This document shows, piece after piece, positions 27,702-35,163 of a stretch of 35,868 nucleotides of DNA. The stretch lies in the IMG/VR virus record IMGVR_UViG_3300047552_000839, positions 1-35,868 of that record; one strand, 5' to 3'. The translations under genes and the position numbers were made by a program. Origin of the DNA: a virus. Positions within the stretch are counted from its first letter, which is position 1. Every line of letters starts with the position of its first letter. The notes beneath the pieces were generated by a model, which was not told the origin of the DNA, made no database searches, and saw nothing but the letters and a program-made list of their open reading frames with translations.

Positions 27702-28449
27702 TTGTCGGCTTTCTCTCTCAGCTTACCGAGCGCTGCGGCTTCCATAATCTGGATGTCCAGAAAGATCTCTTGAGCGCGTTTTCCTTCGTGTCCGTGCGCC
27801 CAAATCACGTCCCGCACACTGCCAGACATCAGCCCTTCGAAGATCAGCGATCCGCCCATCGGCGGCAGGATCTTCCGCCAGTACGTGCCGCAACCGAGGA
27901 ACACGATTACCGAGTCCCAATTTTCCGGCATGACTTCGAACGGTTCTTGTTCGGCCCGCTCGGCTGCGATCGCGTCAGCGAAAACCGACTCAGGTATCCC
28001 CGAGATGGCGCACTGTTCCGCGATCGATTGGCCTTCCTTCGGTGGCGGCTTTGCGGTTGCCCATCGCTCGGCCGCCGCGATCAGTTTCCCTTTTTGGCGC
28101 CTCCACCGAGAGTCGCGGTGAAGAATGCCGAGACGATGGCGCTTGCGGCATTCGGTACAGCGTCCAACAGCGCGAGGACGTTTTCACGGGTGAACGGGAG
28201 ATCTGCCTTGCCGTCCGACACGCCGCGCCAGTCCTTCGCGATCTCGAGCACGTAATCGGTATCGTTTTCGAGCGCATCGCCGTTGTCGGACATGCCTTCG
28301 CTACGCTTGCGGAGATCGTTCAACTCCGATCGCGTGAAACGGGAGAATTGCACATCGAATCGATGCGTCCGACTCGTCCCGGTTTCGGTTACGATCGGAA
28401 CGTCAACGGAATACCAGAAAGGCTCAGTCTTCTTTTGCAGTACGAACAT
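27698..28449 (-). CDS. tail assembly chaperone GT fusion (-1 frameshift product)
   Basis: About 250 residues made when ribosomes slip back one base on GGGAAAC (28084-28090), directly before the stop of the shorter G-type protein. They then continue in the -1 frame to TGA 27698-27700. The added T part (about 128 residues) begins LIAAAERW and ends in KLREKADK; its middle has MPENWDSVIVFLGCGTYWRKILPPMGG, cited in part. In lambda the same arrangement (GGGAAAG) makes gpGT, which together with gpG loads the tape measure before tail tube assembly. The T frame has no good start of its own, which supports the fusion. Confidence 0.85.
28081..28449 (-). CDS. tail assembly chaperone (G-like)
   Basis: 122 residues from ATG 28449 with AGAGGA about 8 nt upstream. 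A small acidic protein between tail tube and tape measure (PFWYSVDVPIVTETG, FDVQFSRFTRSELNDL, then LPFTRENVLALLDAVPNAASAIVSAFF, cited in part), ending GGGAKKGN. It is the unshifted product of the G/GT pair and should be made in excess over the fusion. The 112 bp between its start and the tail tube stop hold no further gene. Confidence 0.85.
   Translation of the reverse strand: MFVLQKKTEPFWYSVDVPIVTETGTSRTHRFDVQFSRFTRSELNDLRKRSEGMSDNGDALENDTDYVLEIAKDWRGVSDGKADLPFTRENVLALLDAVPNAASAIVSAFFTATLGGGAKKGN
28084..28090 (-). other. -1 programmed frameshift slippery site
   Basis: GGGAAAC in the zero frame as G GGA AAC, followed immediately by TGA. It fits the X XXY YYZ rule and differs only in the last base from the lambda G/GT site. 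The -1 frame stays open for 129 codons to the tape measure start. Confidence 0.85.
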
Positions 28450-28561
28450 GATTCAATCCTCTATGTCTCGAAAGGGTTGCCGGTCAGTATCGCCCCAGGA
28501 CCGGCACCGGGTAGACAGCGCGAGGGGAGCGCGCCGCGATTCGGCTAGTGTCTCGCCGTCA

Positions 28562-29746
28562 TTAGAAACAAACGATCCGCATTTCCGTATTGGCTGCGAT
28601 CGGGTTGAGCGTGAACGGGATCGTCCAGATTGCCGTTCCCGTGTCTTCGCCGTCCTGAATGTCGTCAATCGTTACTTTCTCCGCGAAGATCGAAAACCGA
28701 TTGCCTGCGGTCGTCCCGTGGGTAATCAACATCGGATCATTCGAGAGGTTTTCCAAGTAGGTATGAACCGCCTTGTTTGCCACGGTTACGGCGTCAACAA
28801 CGATCTGTCCCTTTGCTTGCCGGTCGGTGATCTTGATCTTGTCCACACCGATCAGTGAGCGCCGCGCGACTGCCACGCCCGCATCGATGTTGACGGACTT
28901 GACGTTAAGGCCGATCGTTCCCGTGCTTGAACCGTTCATGGGCATGTTCATGAAATACCCGAACGTGTTCACGGTATTCACGGCAACCGGATCTTTCCAC
29001 GGGGTAAGGTCGGTGGTGATCGCGCCGCCTCCGTCCGTGGGAGCTGCATAAGTTCCCTGGTAGTCGAAGTTCATCGAAGGCGCTTCGTTCGCGGAAAGGT
29101 TCCACGCGCAATTGCCCTTTGACGAAAGCGACTTGAACAGCAGGGTATCGATGGTCCGGTAAAGCGACGTTCCTTCAAAGCTGGTAGAGATCGGCTTGTA
29201 GAAGTAGAAAGCCGGAATGCTGTACGTGCTCGCCGCTGCCGGGGTCGTTCCACTCCATCCCCAAACCGTGGCGACTTTGGTCGTTCCGTTGTAATCCTTC
29301 ACCCATCCAACTGAGCCGTTGCCAGTTCCGCCCGTTATCGTGATAGGAAGGCCGCAAATGAGGTCGTCAGTTGCGGGCGCACCAACAACCAACGTGATGG
29401 TCGTTGCAGTTGCTGCCTGCGCGGCCCCGGTCAATGCTGCCTGAGTCGCACCAACAAAGCCGCAACCTCGGAGCAGTGCATCCCAGCCAGGCGCAGTGCC
29501 TGCCGTGCCGCTGCCAGCGATGTCGCACGCGAAGGACATCGATGAGCCTTTCTGCACAAGCAACTTCGGAGAGGCGCCGAAATAGTTCCTCAAGTAGTCG
29601 AGCGAGATGGTCTGACCTTCAAGCGTTTTCCCTGTCAACGACCGGAGCAGTACGGCATTCGCAGCGGCCGGGGACGCGTCAACGCCGTCGGTCGTTTCGT
29701 TCTTCGCCAGGAGGGCGACATTTTTGGAAGAAAGTTCGACGCTCAT
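28562..29746 (-). CDS. major tail tube protein
   Basis: 394 residues from ATG 29746 (ATGA overlap with the gp37-like gene). Order (gp36, gp37, this gene, G/GT, tape measure) and composition identify it. The N-terminal part (residues 1-100: NETTDGVDASPAAANAVLLRS..., then FACDIAGSGTAGTAPGWDALLRGCGF, cited in part) is typical of siphophage tube proteins. A Gly/Thr/Ala-rich insert at about 105-170 looks like a decorative Ig-type or loop region. The C-terminal part is again beta-rich (IQDGEDTGTAIWTIPFTLNP). Confidence 0.85.
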   Translation of the reverse strand: MSVELSSKNVALLAKNETTDGVDASPAAANAVLLRSLTGKTLEGQTISLDYLRNYFGASPKLLVQKGSSMSFACDIAGSGTAGTAPGWDALLRGCGFVGATQAALTGAAQAATATTITLVVGAPATDDLICGLPITITGGTGNGSVGWVKDYNGTTKVATVWGWSGTTPAAASTYSIPAFYFYKPISTSFEGTSLYRTIDTLLFKSLSSKGNCAWNLSANEAPSMNFDYQGTYAAPTDGGGAITTDLTPWKDPVAVNTVNTFGYFMNMPMNGSSTGTIGLNVKSVNIDAGVAVARRSLIGVDKIKITDRQAKGQIVVDAVTVANKAVHTYLENLSNDPMLITHGTTAGNRFSIFAEKVTIDDIQDGEDTGTAIWTIPFTLNPIAANTEMRIVCF

Positions 29747-30177
29747 AGCGCATCCTCTAAGTAGGTTGTGTCAAACGAATCCGCCCAGATCAAAGTTCCG
29801 GGATTGGATGGCAAAAGCTGCCCGCCCTGGTAATAGCACTGTCGGTCGCATCCGGTCGGTATCCAGCCGATCAGCACGTCTCGCACACTCCGAACGATTG
29901 CATCAAGCGCATCCGCTGCCTGCATCGCGTTTCCGCTGTAGCGCATACAAATTGCCACCACAAACGAGCACGTCACTTGATGCAGCGCTGGCGCCGCTGC
30001 GATCCGCTGGCTAGGTGCTGCCTTTTCCCTTGCGCCTGTCAGAACGGCCATAGGGACGGCTGGCGGGGTCTTTCCGAGCAACGTGGTCACTGCCTCATCG
30101 ATCGTCGGCGCAAGCTGCACGCGATCATTGAGCGCGGCAACTGTTGAGATCCGCGCGACAATCGGCGCAAGCTGCAT
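29743..30177 (-). CDS. Mu gp37-like head-tail/tail terminator protein
   Basis: 144 residues, ATG 30177 sharing a base with the previous stop. It follows the gp36-like gene as in Mu and its relatives. The sequence has the mixed fold expected of tail terminators (VPMAVLTGAREKAAPSQRIAAAPALHQVTCSFVVAICMRY, cited in part; then AIVRSVRDVLIGWIP; ending LIWADSFDTTYLED). It would cap the tail tube and join it to the head. Confidence 0.75.
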   Translation of the reverse strand: MQLAPIVARISTVAALNDRVQLAPTIDEAVTTLLGKTPPAVPMAVLTGAREKAAPSQRIAAAPALHQVTCSFVVAICMRYSGNAMQAADALDAIVRSVRDVLIGWIPTGCDRQCYYQGGQLLPSNPGTLIWADSFDTTYLEDAL

Positions 30178-30611
30178 CAGTAATCCCCTGCCGCACGCGA
30201 GAACACGCTCGAACTGGATTCGAACGTGGCAGAGTTGCCGGATGTCTCTGCCGGTCCCGATCCATTACCGGCCAGGCCGAGGCTCACTTTTCCGCCTGCG
30301 ATGTCGCGAAGCATGGTCGTTGCCCATTTGTAGTCGTCCTTGATCCGCTCCGGTCGCTCATCGCCTGCCCATAGCCAGTACAGGCAAATCACGCACGCGA
30401 TCTTTACCAACAGCGGCGGGTATGGCGATGCCATCGGCACCGCGACGACTGCGGCAATCCATGCGTAAATCTCATCGTCTGCACGCTCAAGCGATGCAGT
30501 CACCAACGCCGAGTCGATCACTGCCCCGACCGGATCGGTAATCTGCGCAAGCGCGATCGCTCCGTTGTTGCCGAGGTGCTCGATCAGGTCGGACTGGGTT
30601 GCGATGGTCAT
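30177..30611 (-). CDS. Mu gp36-like protein (DUF1320)
   Basis: 144 residues from ATG 30611. DUF1320 pattern: TQSDLIEHLGNNGAIALAQ..., a run of helices with ERADDEIYAWIAAVVAVPM, then PPLLVKIACVICLYWLWAG and the ending DDYKWATTMLRDIAGGKVSLGL, each cited in part. In Mu-like phages this is a head completion or adaptor protein. Ser-rich disordered C-terminus. Normally it follows gp35 directly; here a tailspike gene separates them. Confidence 0.88.
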   Translation of the reverse strand: MTIATQSDLIEHLGNNGAIALAQITDPVGAVIDSALVTASLERADDEIYAWIAAVVAVPMASPYPPLLVKIACVICLYWLWAGDERPERIKDDYKWATTMLRDIAGGKVSLGLAGNGSGPAETSGNSATFESSSSVFSRAAGDY

Positions 30612-30615
30612 GGAA

Positions 30616-32298
30616 TTATTTTGCTACCCACCCGGTATTGCCTGTGCCTGTTTCCTTGATATACAGCGTTGTTCCTGCACCACCATTCGTCCTTAAATAC
30701 AATGAGCCAACATTTGCCGCAATCGCGCCTTCTGGTGTGCCGCTGCCCTGCTTAATCATTACCTCGTTGGAGCCGTCTTGTAACTGTAGCTTTACGCCGT
30801 AGTTTTTCAGGGTCAAATAACTGCCGCCGCTTCCGCTATCTTGTAGCATTGGCCCCCCGGTTCCCGCAGCTTTCCACTGCCGCATTCCTGCATCAAAGCG
30901 GGTTAGTTCAGAACCTGCTGCGTCCTGTGCGATCAACTGCCCTGCAGAGCTTCCGCGTAGCGTTAACGTGCCAGATTGAACGAGCGACATAATAACCGCT
31001 GCAGGGTTTGTTGACTCAGCGGCTGAGCGCAATACCTTAATCAGGGTTGATCCGTCTGCTATAGACGAACCTGGCTGCACAGTAAATGCAGTTGCGTCCC
31101 ACCCCGACATAACGGGCTTGCGGATTGTGGTCGGATAGTTCGAGTCGGGAAACGAAACCGGGCCTAGCTTGCCGATTGATGCTTGTTTTTGCGTAAGAAC
31201 CCTGTTCGGCAGAGACGAATCGCTGCCATTAATATCGCTGATTGATGAAGCGTCATACGCGCTAATGACAAAATTGCTGTTAGCGTTTGCTTCAAAGCGC
31301 ACCGATGCAGTTGTTACGCCGGTCGCATCGTAAAACCCATTTCCGATTAGTACATTCTCGGACGCATAATTAAGCATAATCCCATATTTATACCCGACGA
31401 GTTCTATCAGGTTTCCAGCAATATAGTTTCCTGCAGCAACACCGCTCCCGGTTGTTGGTCTACCGTTGATTTCAATCGCCGCGCCTGCGTTATCTCCGCA
31501 ACTTGACCATACTGTATTATTTATGATGTTTACAGCATTGCAAAATGCCCTTCCGTAGATAGCGCGCCTCAGCTTTGCAAAATAACTATCTTTAATGACC
31601 GTTCCATATCCCTGGAATCCATCATCCCATCCTTGCCCGCCTTCGACCTGATTAGCGCCGCCGAGTATAATTGCGTCCTGATCCCATGCGCTTGATTTAG
31701 ATCCCCAAAAAGCGCACGCATCGATGTTTAGCGTGGCGTTTGTCGTATAAATGAACGGGGTCGACGTTCCTGCGCCGTCTGTAAACGTAAGTCCGCTAAA
31801 CGAAAGTAGATGCAGCGAATTGGATTTGATTTTCCCATACGTATCTGTTGCCCGAAGGTCAAGAACCGATCCGCCAGTTGGAGAAACATTTCGGCCCACC
31901 CAGCGAGCACCCTCGCCAACAAAAGAAATTGGCACAGATTTCTGCGGAGTCGCAGAGTCGCCAGGAATCGTTATGGCTGAATCAACGCGGTATACGCCGA
32001 TAGGAAAATACAAAGTGCCGCCACCAGCGGCATAAAGAGATGCAAGCGCAGAATTGATGATTGACGCGCAATCCGTTGCGCCTGTCGTATCCGCGCCGAG
32101 CGATGCAACATCAAGCGTGGTCGCGCTACCAGAACCGCCAGAACCTACAACATCGTCCCACGATAGTCCGTCACTCCAATACAGTATCCCGCCGATCCAC
32201 GCCGGCCCCACACCATACGCCGCAGCGGTCGGCGCAACTGCCAGCGAGTCGTAGATTCTGGCCTCTCTTGCGGGTAAGCTGCGGTCGGCTTCTGACAT
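30616..32298 (-). CDS. tailspike/receptor-binding protein with beta-helix (pectate-lyase-like) domain
   Basis: 560 residues from ATG 32298. The N-terminal 60 residues form a Ser/Gly-rich attachment region (AWIGGILYWSDGLSWDDVVGS). About 65-330 is a right-handed beta-helix of the pectate-lyase-3 type (LDVASLGADTTGATDCASIINSALASLYAAGGGTLYFPIGVYRV, cited in part, then NIINNTVW and NLIELVGYKYGIMLNYASENVLIGNGFY repeats). The end (GSGTPEGAIAANVGSLYLRTNGGAGTTLYIKETG..., cited in part) is the common phage fibre tip. It probably binds or cleaves surface polysaccharide. Base composition is more AT-rich than the neighbouring head genes, and its place between gp35 and gp36 homologues is unusual, so it looks like an insertion. 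Confidence 0.85.
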   Translation of the reverse strand: MSEADRSLPAREARIYDSLAVAPTAAAYGVGPAWIGGILYWSDGLSWDDVVGSGGSGSATTLDVASLGADTTGATDCASIINSALASLYAAGGGTLYFPIGVYRVDSAITIPGDSATPQKSVPISFVGEGARWVGRNVSPTGGSVLDLRATDTYGKIKSNSLHLLSFSGLTFTDGAGTSTPFIYTTNATLNIDACAFWGSKSSAWDQDAIILGGANQVEGGQGWDDGFQGYGTVIKDSYFAKLRRAIYGRAFCNAVNIINNTVWSSCGDNAGAAIEINGRPTTGSGVAAGNYIAGNLIELVGYKYGIMLNYASENVLIGNGFYDATGVTTASVRFEANANSNFVISAYDASSISDINGSDSSLPNRVLTQKQASIGKLGPVSFPDSNYPTTIRKPVMSGWDATAFTVQPGSSIADGSTLIKVLRSAAESTNPAAVIMSLVQSGTLTLRGSSAGQLIAQDAAGSELTRFDAGMRQWKAAGTGGPMLQDSGSGGSYLTLKNYGVKLQLQDGSNEVMIKQGSGTPEGAIAANVGSLYLRTNGGAGTTLYIKETGTGNTGWVAK

Positions 32299-32301
32299 GG
32301 C

Positions 32302-32499
32302 TTAGACTCGTTCGGTTTTCAGTTGCGGATCGGATTCGATGGCTTCGATGTCCGAGTCGGTCAGAGATTCAAGCGGGAGATCTACCGGCTCAGTCGTGAA
32401 CTGCCGACCGGCACGGCAACGCATTTGCGCGAAGCTCGAAACCCGCAGGATGGTGGGGACATCCGAAGATGCCCCCTTTTCTGGCTTGTTGACAGCCAT
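32302..32499 (-). CDS. Mu gp35-like small head protein
   Basis: 65 residues from ATG 32499, two nt after the major head protein stop. Pattern of Mu gp35/HI1506-type proteins: ILRVSSFAQMRCRAGRQFTTEPVDLPLESLTDSDIEAIESDPQL, cited in part: an F-x-R-A-G-x-x-F-T-x-E-P core and then L-T-D-x-x-I-x-x-I-x-x-D-P. A disordered Lys/Ser N-terminus precedes it. It follows the gpT homologue as in Mu. Confidence 0.8.
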   Translation of the reverse strand: MAVNKPEKGASSDVPTILRVSSFAQMRCRAGRQFTTEPVDLPLESLTDSDIEAIESDPQLKTERV

Positions 32500-32501
32500 G
32501 C

Positions 32502-33377
32502 TTAGATCACCCACGGGGTAACGAGCAGATCCACGGAACCGCGCCAGATGTTGGTCGTGTTGCTGGTGATCTCCGCGTTGAGCAACGTGCGCGCTGCGGA
32601 TTCCAGGCTAGGCGGTACAACCAACAGAGTCGGGCGGATGTTCAGGACGTCGCCGTTGTCTGCCGTGAACGAGGCCATCGCGGCCTTGGCCGTGGCGAAG
32701 TTCGTGGCGTCCAGGGTTTGCTTGCTGGCGTATGCTTGCTGCCACAGTCCATATCCGACGTTGAGCCGTGCGTCCACGCCATAGACGAATTGCTTTCGCA
32801 TGAAGACGTTTTCATCGGTGTCCGACTGCAAGGACTGGAATTTGTAATCCTTGCGCATCTGAACGATGAACGGTCGCAGGCTGCGCGACAGGTCGAGCAG
32901 ATACCAGGCAGTCCCGGAGCCGCCTCCGTAGTTCGAAACGGTTCCGGTCCCGACGGGGTGATCGGTATCGAAAAAATACTGACCGTCGTAGCAGTTGGTT
33001 GTAAATCCCGCCTTCATCAGCGAGAAAACCAACTTATCCCGATGAACCCGTGCATCTTCACCGAGCAGGCGCATGATCGGCGCGTAGATGCCGAGCGTGT
33101 CGTCTTCGATGTCGTTGCGATCGACTACGACGGTATTTTCGAAGTCCTTGTTGAAAATCTGGTAGCTGCCAGCCGAGAGGTTCTGCAATACGCGATCACC
33201 GACCCACTCGCGAAACTGCGTTACCTTGCCCATCCATCCGTAGGTTTCCGACTTGGTGTTGCTCGGAACGGTCATCGCCACCTTGTCCCAATCGGACATG
33301 GCGGCCTCAAAACCCTGTTGGAATAGGGTATTAAAGCCCGTGAACAGGCTAGAGAATGTGCCTTTGTTGATAATCAT
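32502..33377 (-). CDS. major head protein, Mu gpT-like
   Basis: 291 residues from ATG 33377. A clear Mu-T family member: MIINKGTFSSLFTGFNTLFQQG at the start, then WLGK-type GWMGKVTQFREWVGDR, FENTVVVDRNDIEDDTLGIY, FFDTDHPVG in the middle and TLLVVPPSLESAARTLLNAE near the end, each cited in part. HK97-fold capsid subunit. Length is normal for the family (about 300). Confidence 0.95.
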   Translation of the reverse strand: MIINKGTFSSLFTGFNTLFQQGFEAAMSDWDKVAMTVPSNTKSETYGWMGKVTQFREWVGDRVLQNLSAGSYQIFNKDFENTVVVDRNDIEDDTLGIYAPIMRLLGEDARVHRDKLVFSLMKAGFTTNCYDGQYFFDTDHPVGTGTVSNYGGGSGTAWYLLDLSRSLRPFIVQMRKDYKFQSLQSDTDENVFMRKQFVYGVDARLNVGYGLWQQAYASKQTLDATNFATAKAAMASFTADNGDVLNIRPTLLVVPPSLESAARTLLNAEITSNTTNIWRGSVDLLVTPWVI

Positions 33378-33394
33378 CGGTCAGTTCCTCGGGC

Positions 33395-33787
33395 TTAGAT
33401 TTCGACCCAAACGCCAGCCGAATCGACGTCACGAATGACGCCAACAATCGAACGGCCGGTGCTGGTGGTGTAGATGGTCTGATCGTCGTTCGCGTATGCG
33501 GTCGCACCGAGCGATGCTCGAGTGATCGACTCGCCGTTGACGAAGCGGAACACGCCACGTTGAACCTTGACGTTGATCGCTGCGTTCGCGCCTGCCGAGT
33601 TGTCGGCCAACTCCTGCGCGACTCCGACGCATTTCCACGTGGTCGCTGCCGTCATCGGTGCGGCATACGTGGTTCCCGTGCCGACGCCAACCAGGGCGCC
33701 CGCGTAAATCTTGGTGGATGCCGCGACAGGGAACTCGAACTGATTGCCGTCACGGTACGGGGTGCTGCGGTCTGCTGTTAGTGGCAT
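33395..33787 (-). CDS. head decoration-like protein
   Basis: 130 residues, starting directly after the protease stop. Beta-rich pattern of DUF2190/capsid decoration proteins found between protease and capsid genes: FPVAASTKIYAGALVGVG, then KCVGVAQELADNSAGANAAINVKVQRGVFRFVN, then GRSIVGVIRDVDSAGVWVEI, cited in part. It probably trimerises on the capsid surface. Confidence 0.78.
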   Translation of the reverse strand: MPLTADRSTPYRDGNQFEFPVAASTKIYAGALVGVGTGTTYAAPMTAATTWKCVGVAQELADNSAGANAAINVKVQRGVFRFVNGESITRASLGATAYANDDQTIYTTSTGRSIVGVIRDVDSAGVWVEI

Positions 33788-34285
33788 TTATGCGGCCTCC
33801 AGGTTCTTGATGTACGCCTCTCGGCTGATACCGAGCGCGCTGCAAATGGCGAGATCCGCGTCAGTCAACACGGGATCATCGGTCGTGGTCGGCGGCTTTC
33901 CGCCAGTCTGCGAACCGGACAGCGCGGCGATGGGTTGCGCCTTGTCGAGAAACGCTTTCAGCGCGGCGGTATCCTTGGCGCCCAGATCGCGCGCCCAGCT
34001 TTCGAGATTGGCATTCAGCCGACCATCGGCCAGAGCAGGGGTAATCAGGTCGTCAATCTCGCGCTTGGTCAAAGCGGACTGCAAAGCCGCTACCTGATCC
34101 TGCAACGCGGTCAGCGCGGCAACCGGCGCAAACTTGGCCGGATCGGGCGCGGTCGTGGTCGCTGCGGCGATGGCTTCGTCGGCCTTCGTTAGTTTTTCTG
34201 AAACCGCATTGCAAGCGGCGATGATTGCCGAATCTTCGGCATCCTCGGCAATGCCGAGCAGGGCAGTCACTGCGGCGTGCAGCAT
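33788..34285 (-). CDS. nested scaffold protein, Mu Z-like (internal start)
   Basis: 165 residues in the same frame as the protease, from ATG 34285. GAGGTG lies 6 nt upstream, a better ribosome site than that of the full-length gene. It begins MLHAAVTALLGIAEDAED and includes the coiled-coil-like DQVAALQSALTKREIDDL. In Mu, the scaffold Z is made from an internal start of gene I. This reproduces that layout, and the site makes real initiation likely. Confidence 0.65.
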   Translation of the reverse strand: MLHAAVTALLGIAEDAEDSAIIAACNAVSEKLTKADEAIAAATTTAPDPAKFAPVAALTALQDQVAALQSALTKREIDDLITPALADGRLNANLESWARDLGAKDTAALKAFLDKAQPIAALSGSQTGGKPPTTTDDPVLTDADLAICSALGISREAYIKNLEAA

Positions 34286-34804
34286 GGTGGGCACCTCGGG
34301 GGGTTGGTGAAATCTGGAAGCGGCCGCGAGTAGCACGGGTTTCATTCCGTCGATCGCGGGGTTGTTGGTCAGTGCAACGTTGAGCAGATCGGTAGGAGTC
34401 CCGGTCTTCTCGTCATACGTGAAAACTGGCGAGATATACGCGTACTCGCCGGATTCGATCATCTGCTTGGCGCGTTCGGTCCATCGAGCAGCGGCGAACA
34501 TACCAGCATCGTCCCAGCGGAGCGCGCTTGATTCGATCCAGCCAGCGGCCGGGGCTGGCATACCGTTCGTGGCTGCCATCAGGGATTGGTGTTCGTAGTC
34601 CACCACGAGCGCGGTCTTGCGCTTGGCGACTTTCGAGATCAGTGCGGATGCTGCCGCCTGGTCGAGCTTCCACGGTCCAGATCCGCGCATGGCGCCGTGA
34701 GGAACCGAGAAGTCACCGGCAGGGAATACCTGAATCTCCGACTCGGCCTTGGTGCGGTCGAGCGGGAAATGACAAACGGCAAAGGGTTGCGCATGTTTCG
34801 GCAT
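33788..34804 (-). CDS. head maturation protease/scaffold, Mu I-like
   Basis: 338 residues from ATG 34804. The N-terminal protease domain (about 1-165) has the Mu-I pattern: FAVCHFPL..., IQVFPAGDF, KTALVVDYEHQSL (probable catalytic region), PAAGWIESSALRW, GEYAYISPVFTYD and LLNVALTNNPAIDGM. The C-terminal half is a helical, Ala/Gln-rich scaffold. A nested gene starts at ATG 34285. No ribosome site precedes ATG 34804; a hairpin GCAAC-N7-GTTGC (34809-34825) and the 28-bp dyad (34828-34855) lie immediately upstream. It is the first minus-strand gene after the plus-strand island, so it needs its own promoter. Confidence 0.9.
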   Translation of the reverse strand: MPKHAQPFAVCHFPLDRTKAESEIQVFPAGDFSVPHGAMRGSGPWKLDQAAASALISKVAKRKTALVVDYEHQSLMAATNGMPAPAAGWIESSALRWDDAGMFAAARWTERAKQMIESGEYAYISPVFTYDEKTGTPTDLLNVALTNNPAIDGMKPVLLAAASRFHQPPEVPTMLHAAVTALLGIAEDAEDSAIIAACNAVSEKLTKADEAIAAATTTAPDPAKFAPVAALTALQDQVAALQSALTKREIDDLITPALADGRLNANLESWARDLGAKDTAALKAFLDKAQPIAALSGSQTGGKPPTTTDDPVLTDADLAICSALGISREAYIKNLEAA

Positions 34805-34827
34805 ACGCGCAACTTACGACGTTGCAG

Positions 34828-34855
34828 GTGAAACGTTACATATGAAACATTTCAC
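34828..34855. promoter_or_regulatory. 28-bp dyad (site 1) between the I-like gene and the plus-strand island
   Basis: 12 of 14 base pairs are symmetric around CATATG with GTGAAA at each outer end; 22 of 28 bases match the copy at 3098-3125. It ends 23 nt before the protease start codon and 136 nt before the first island gene, so it could control either direction. The Mor-like protein is the likely binder. Confidence 0.65.
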
Positions 34856-34899
34856 CAAGAGCGGATTTTTTCAGCTGAGCATCAGAACATTTTATGGTA

Positions 34900-34953
34900 C
34901 AACTGATAAATAACAGTTGCATTCTTGATCTGAATGTGGGACACTATACCCAC
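34900..34953 (+). promoter_or_regulatory. putative control region of the plus-strand island
   Basis: CAACTG-N8-CAGTTG (34900-34919) is a 20-bp dyad, and GTGGG-N8-CCCAC (34936-34953) a second inverted repeat. TTGCAT (34917-34922) and a CACTAT/TATACC element (about 34943-34950) could form a promoter, but spacing is not ideal. The first island gene begins at 34992 with GGAGAGA upstream. Confidence 0.45.
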
Positions 34954-34991
34954 GCTGACGGATTGGCCTGAAGCGGGAACCGGAGAGAGAC

Positions 34992-35153
34992 ATGAACGCA
35001 ACCATTAACAACCTGAAGAACGGACAGAGCGTAAAAATCAGCGGCGACTCCGCTGTATGGGTTACGGTCGAGAAGAGCGGCAATGGCAAAATCATCCGCT
35101 GGGTTCGGAACACTCCGAACTCGTCGGAAGTTTTCAAGACTGTCAGCCTTTAA
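34992..35153 (+). CDS. island gene 1, small protein
   Basis: 53 residues from ATG 34992 (GGAGAGA 4-8 nt upstream). Predicted small beta protein: SVKISGDSAVWVTVEKSGNGKIIRWVRNTPNSSEVFKTVSL, cited in part. The V-T-V-E-[KR]-S-x-[DN]-G-K-x-[IL]-R-[FW]-V-R-[NH]-T-x-N-[ST]-x-E-V-F-[KR]-T pattern is familiar from small uncharacterised phage proteins. It opens the four-gene plus-strand operon lying between head genes. Function unknown. Confidence 0.7.
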   Translation: MNATINNLKNGQSVKISGDSAVWVTVEKSGNGKIIRWVRNTPNSSEVFKTVSL

Positions 35154-35163
35154 GGGGAAGGAC

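Noticed and set aside
34828-34855. The 28-bp dyads as Xer dif-like or parS sites.
   Set aside because: Length fits dif, but the arms do not resemble XerC/XerD sites, and the GTGAAA/TTTCAC arms are outward relative to parS. Gene context fits a transcription regulator better.
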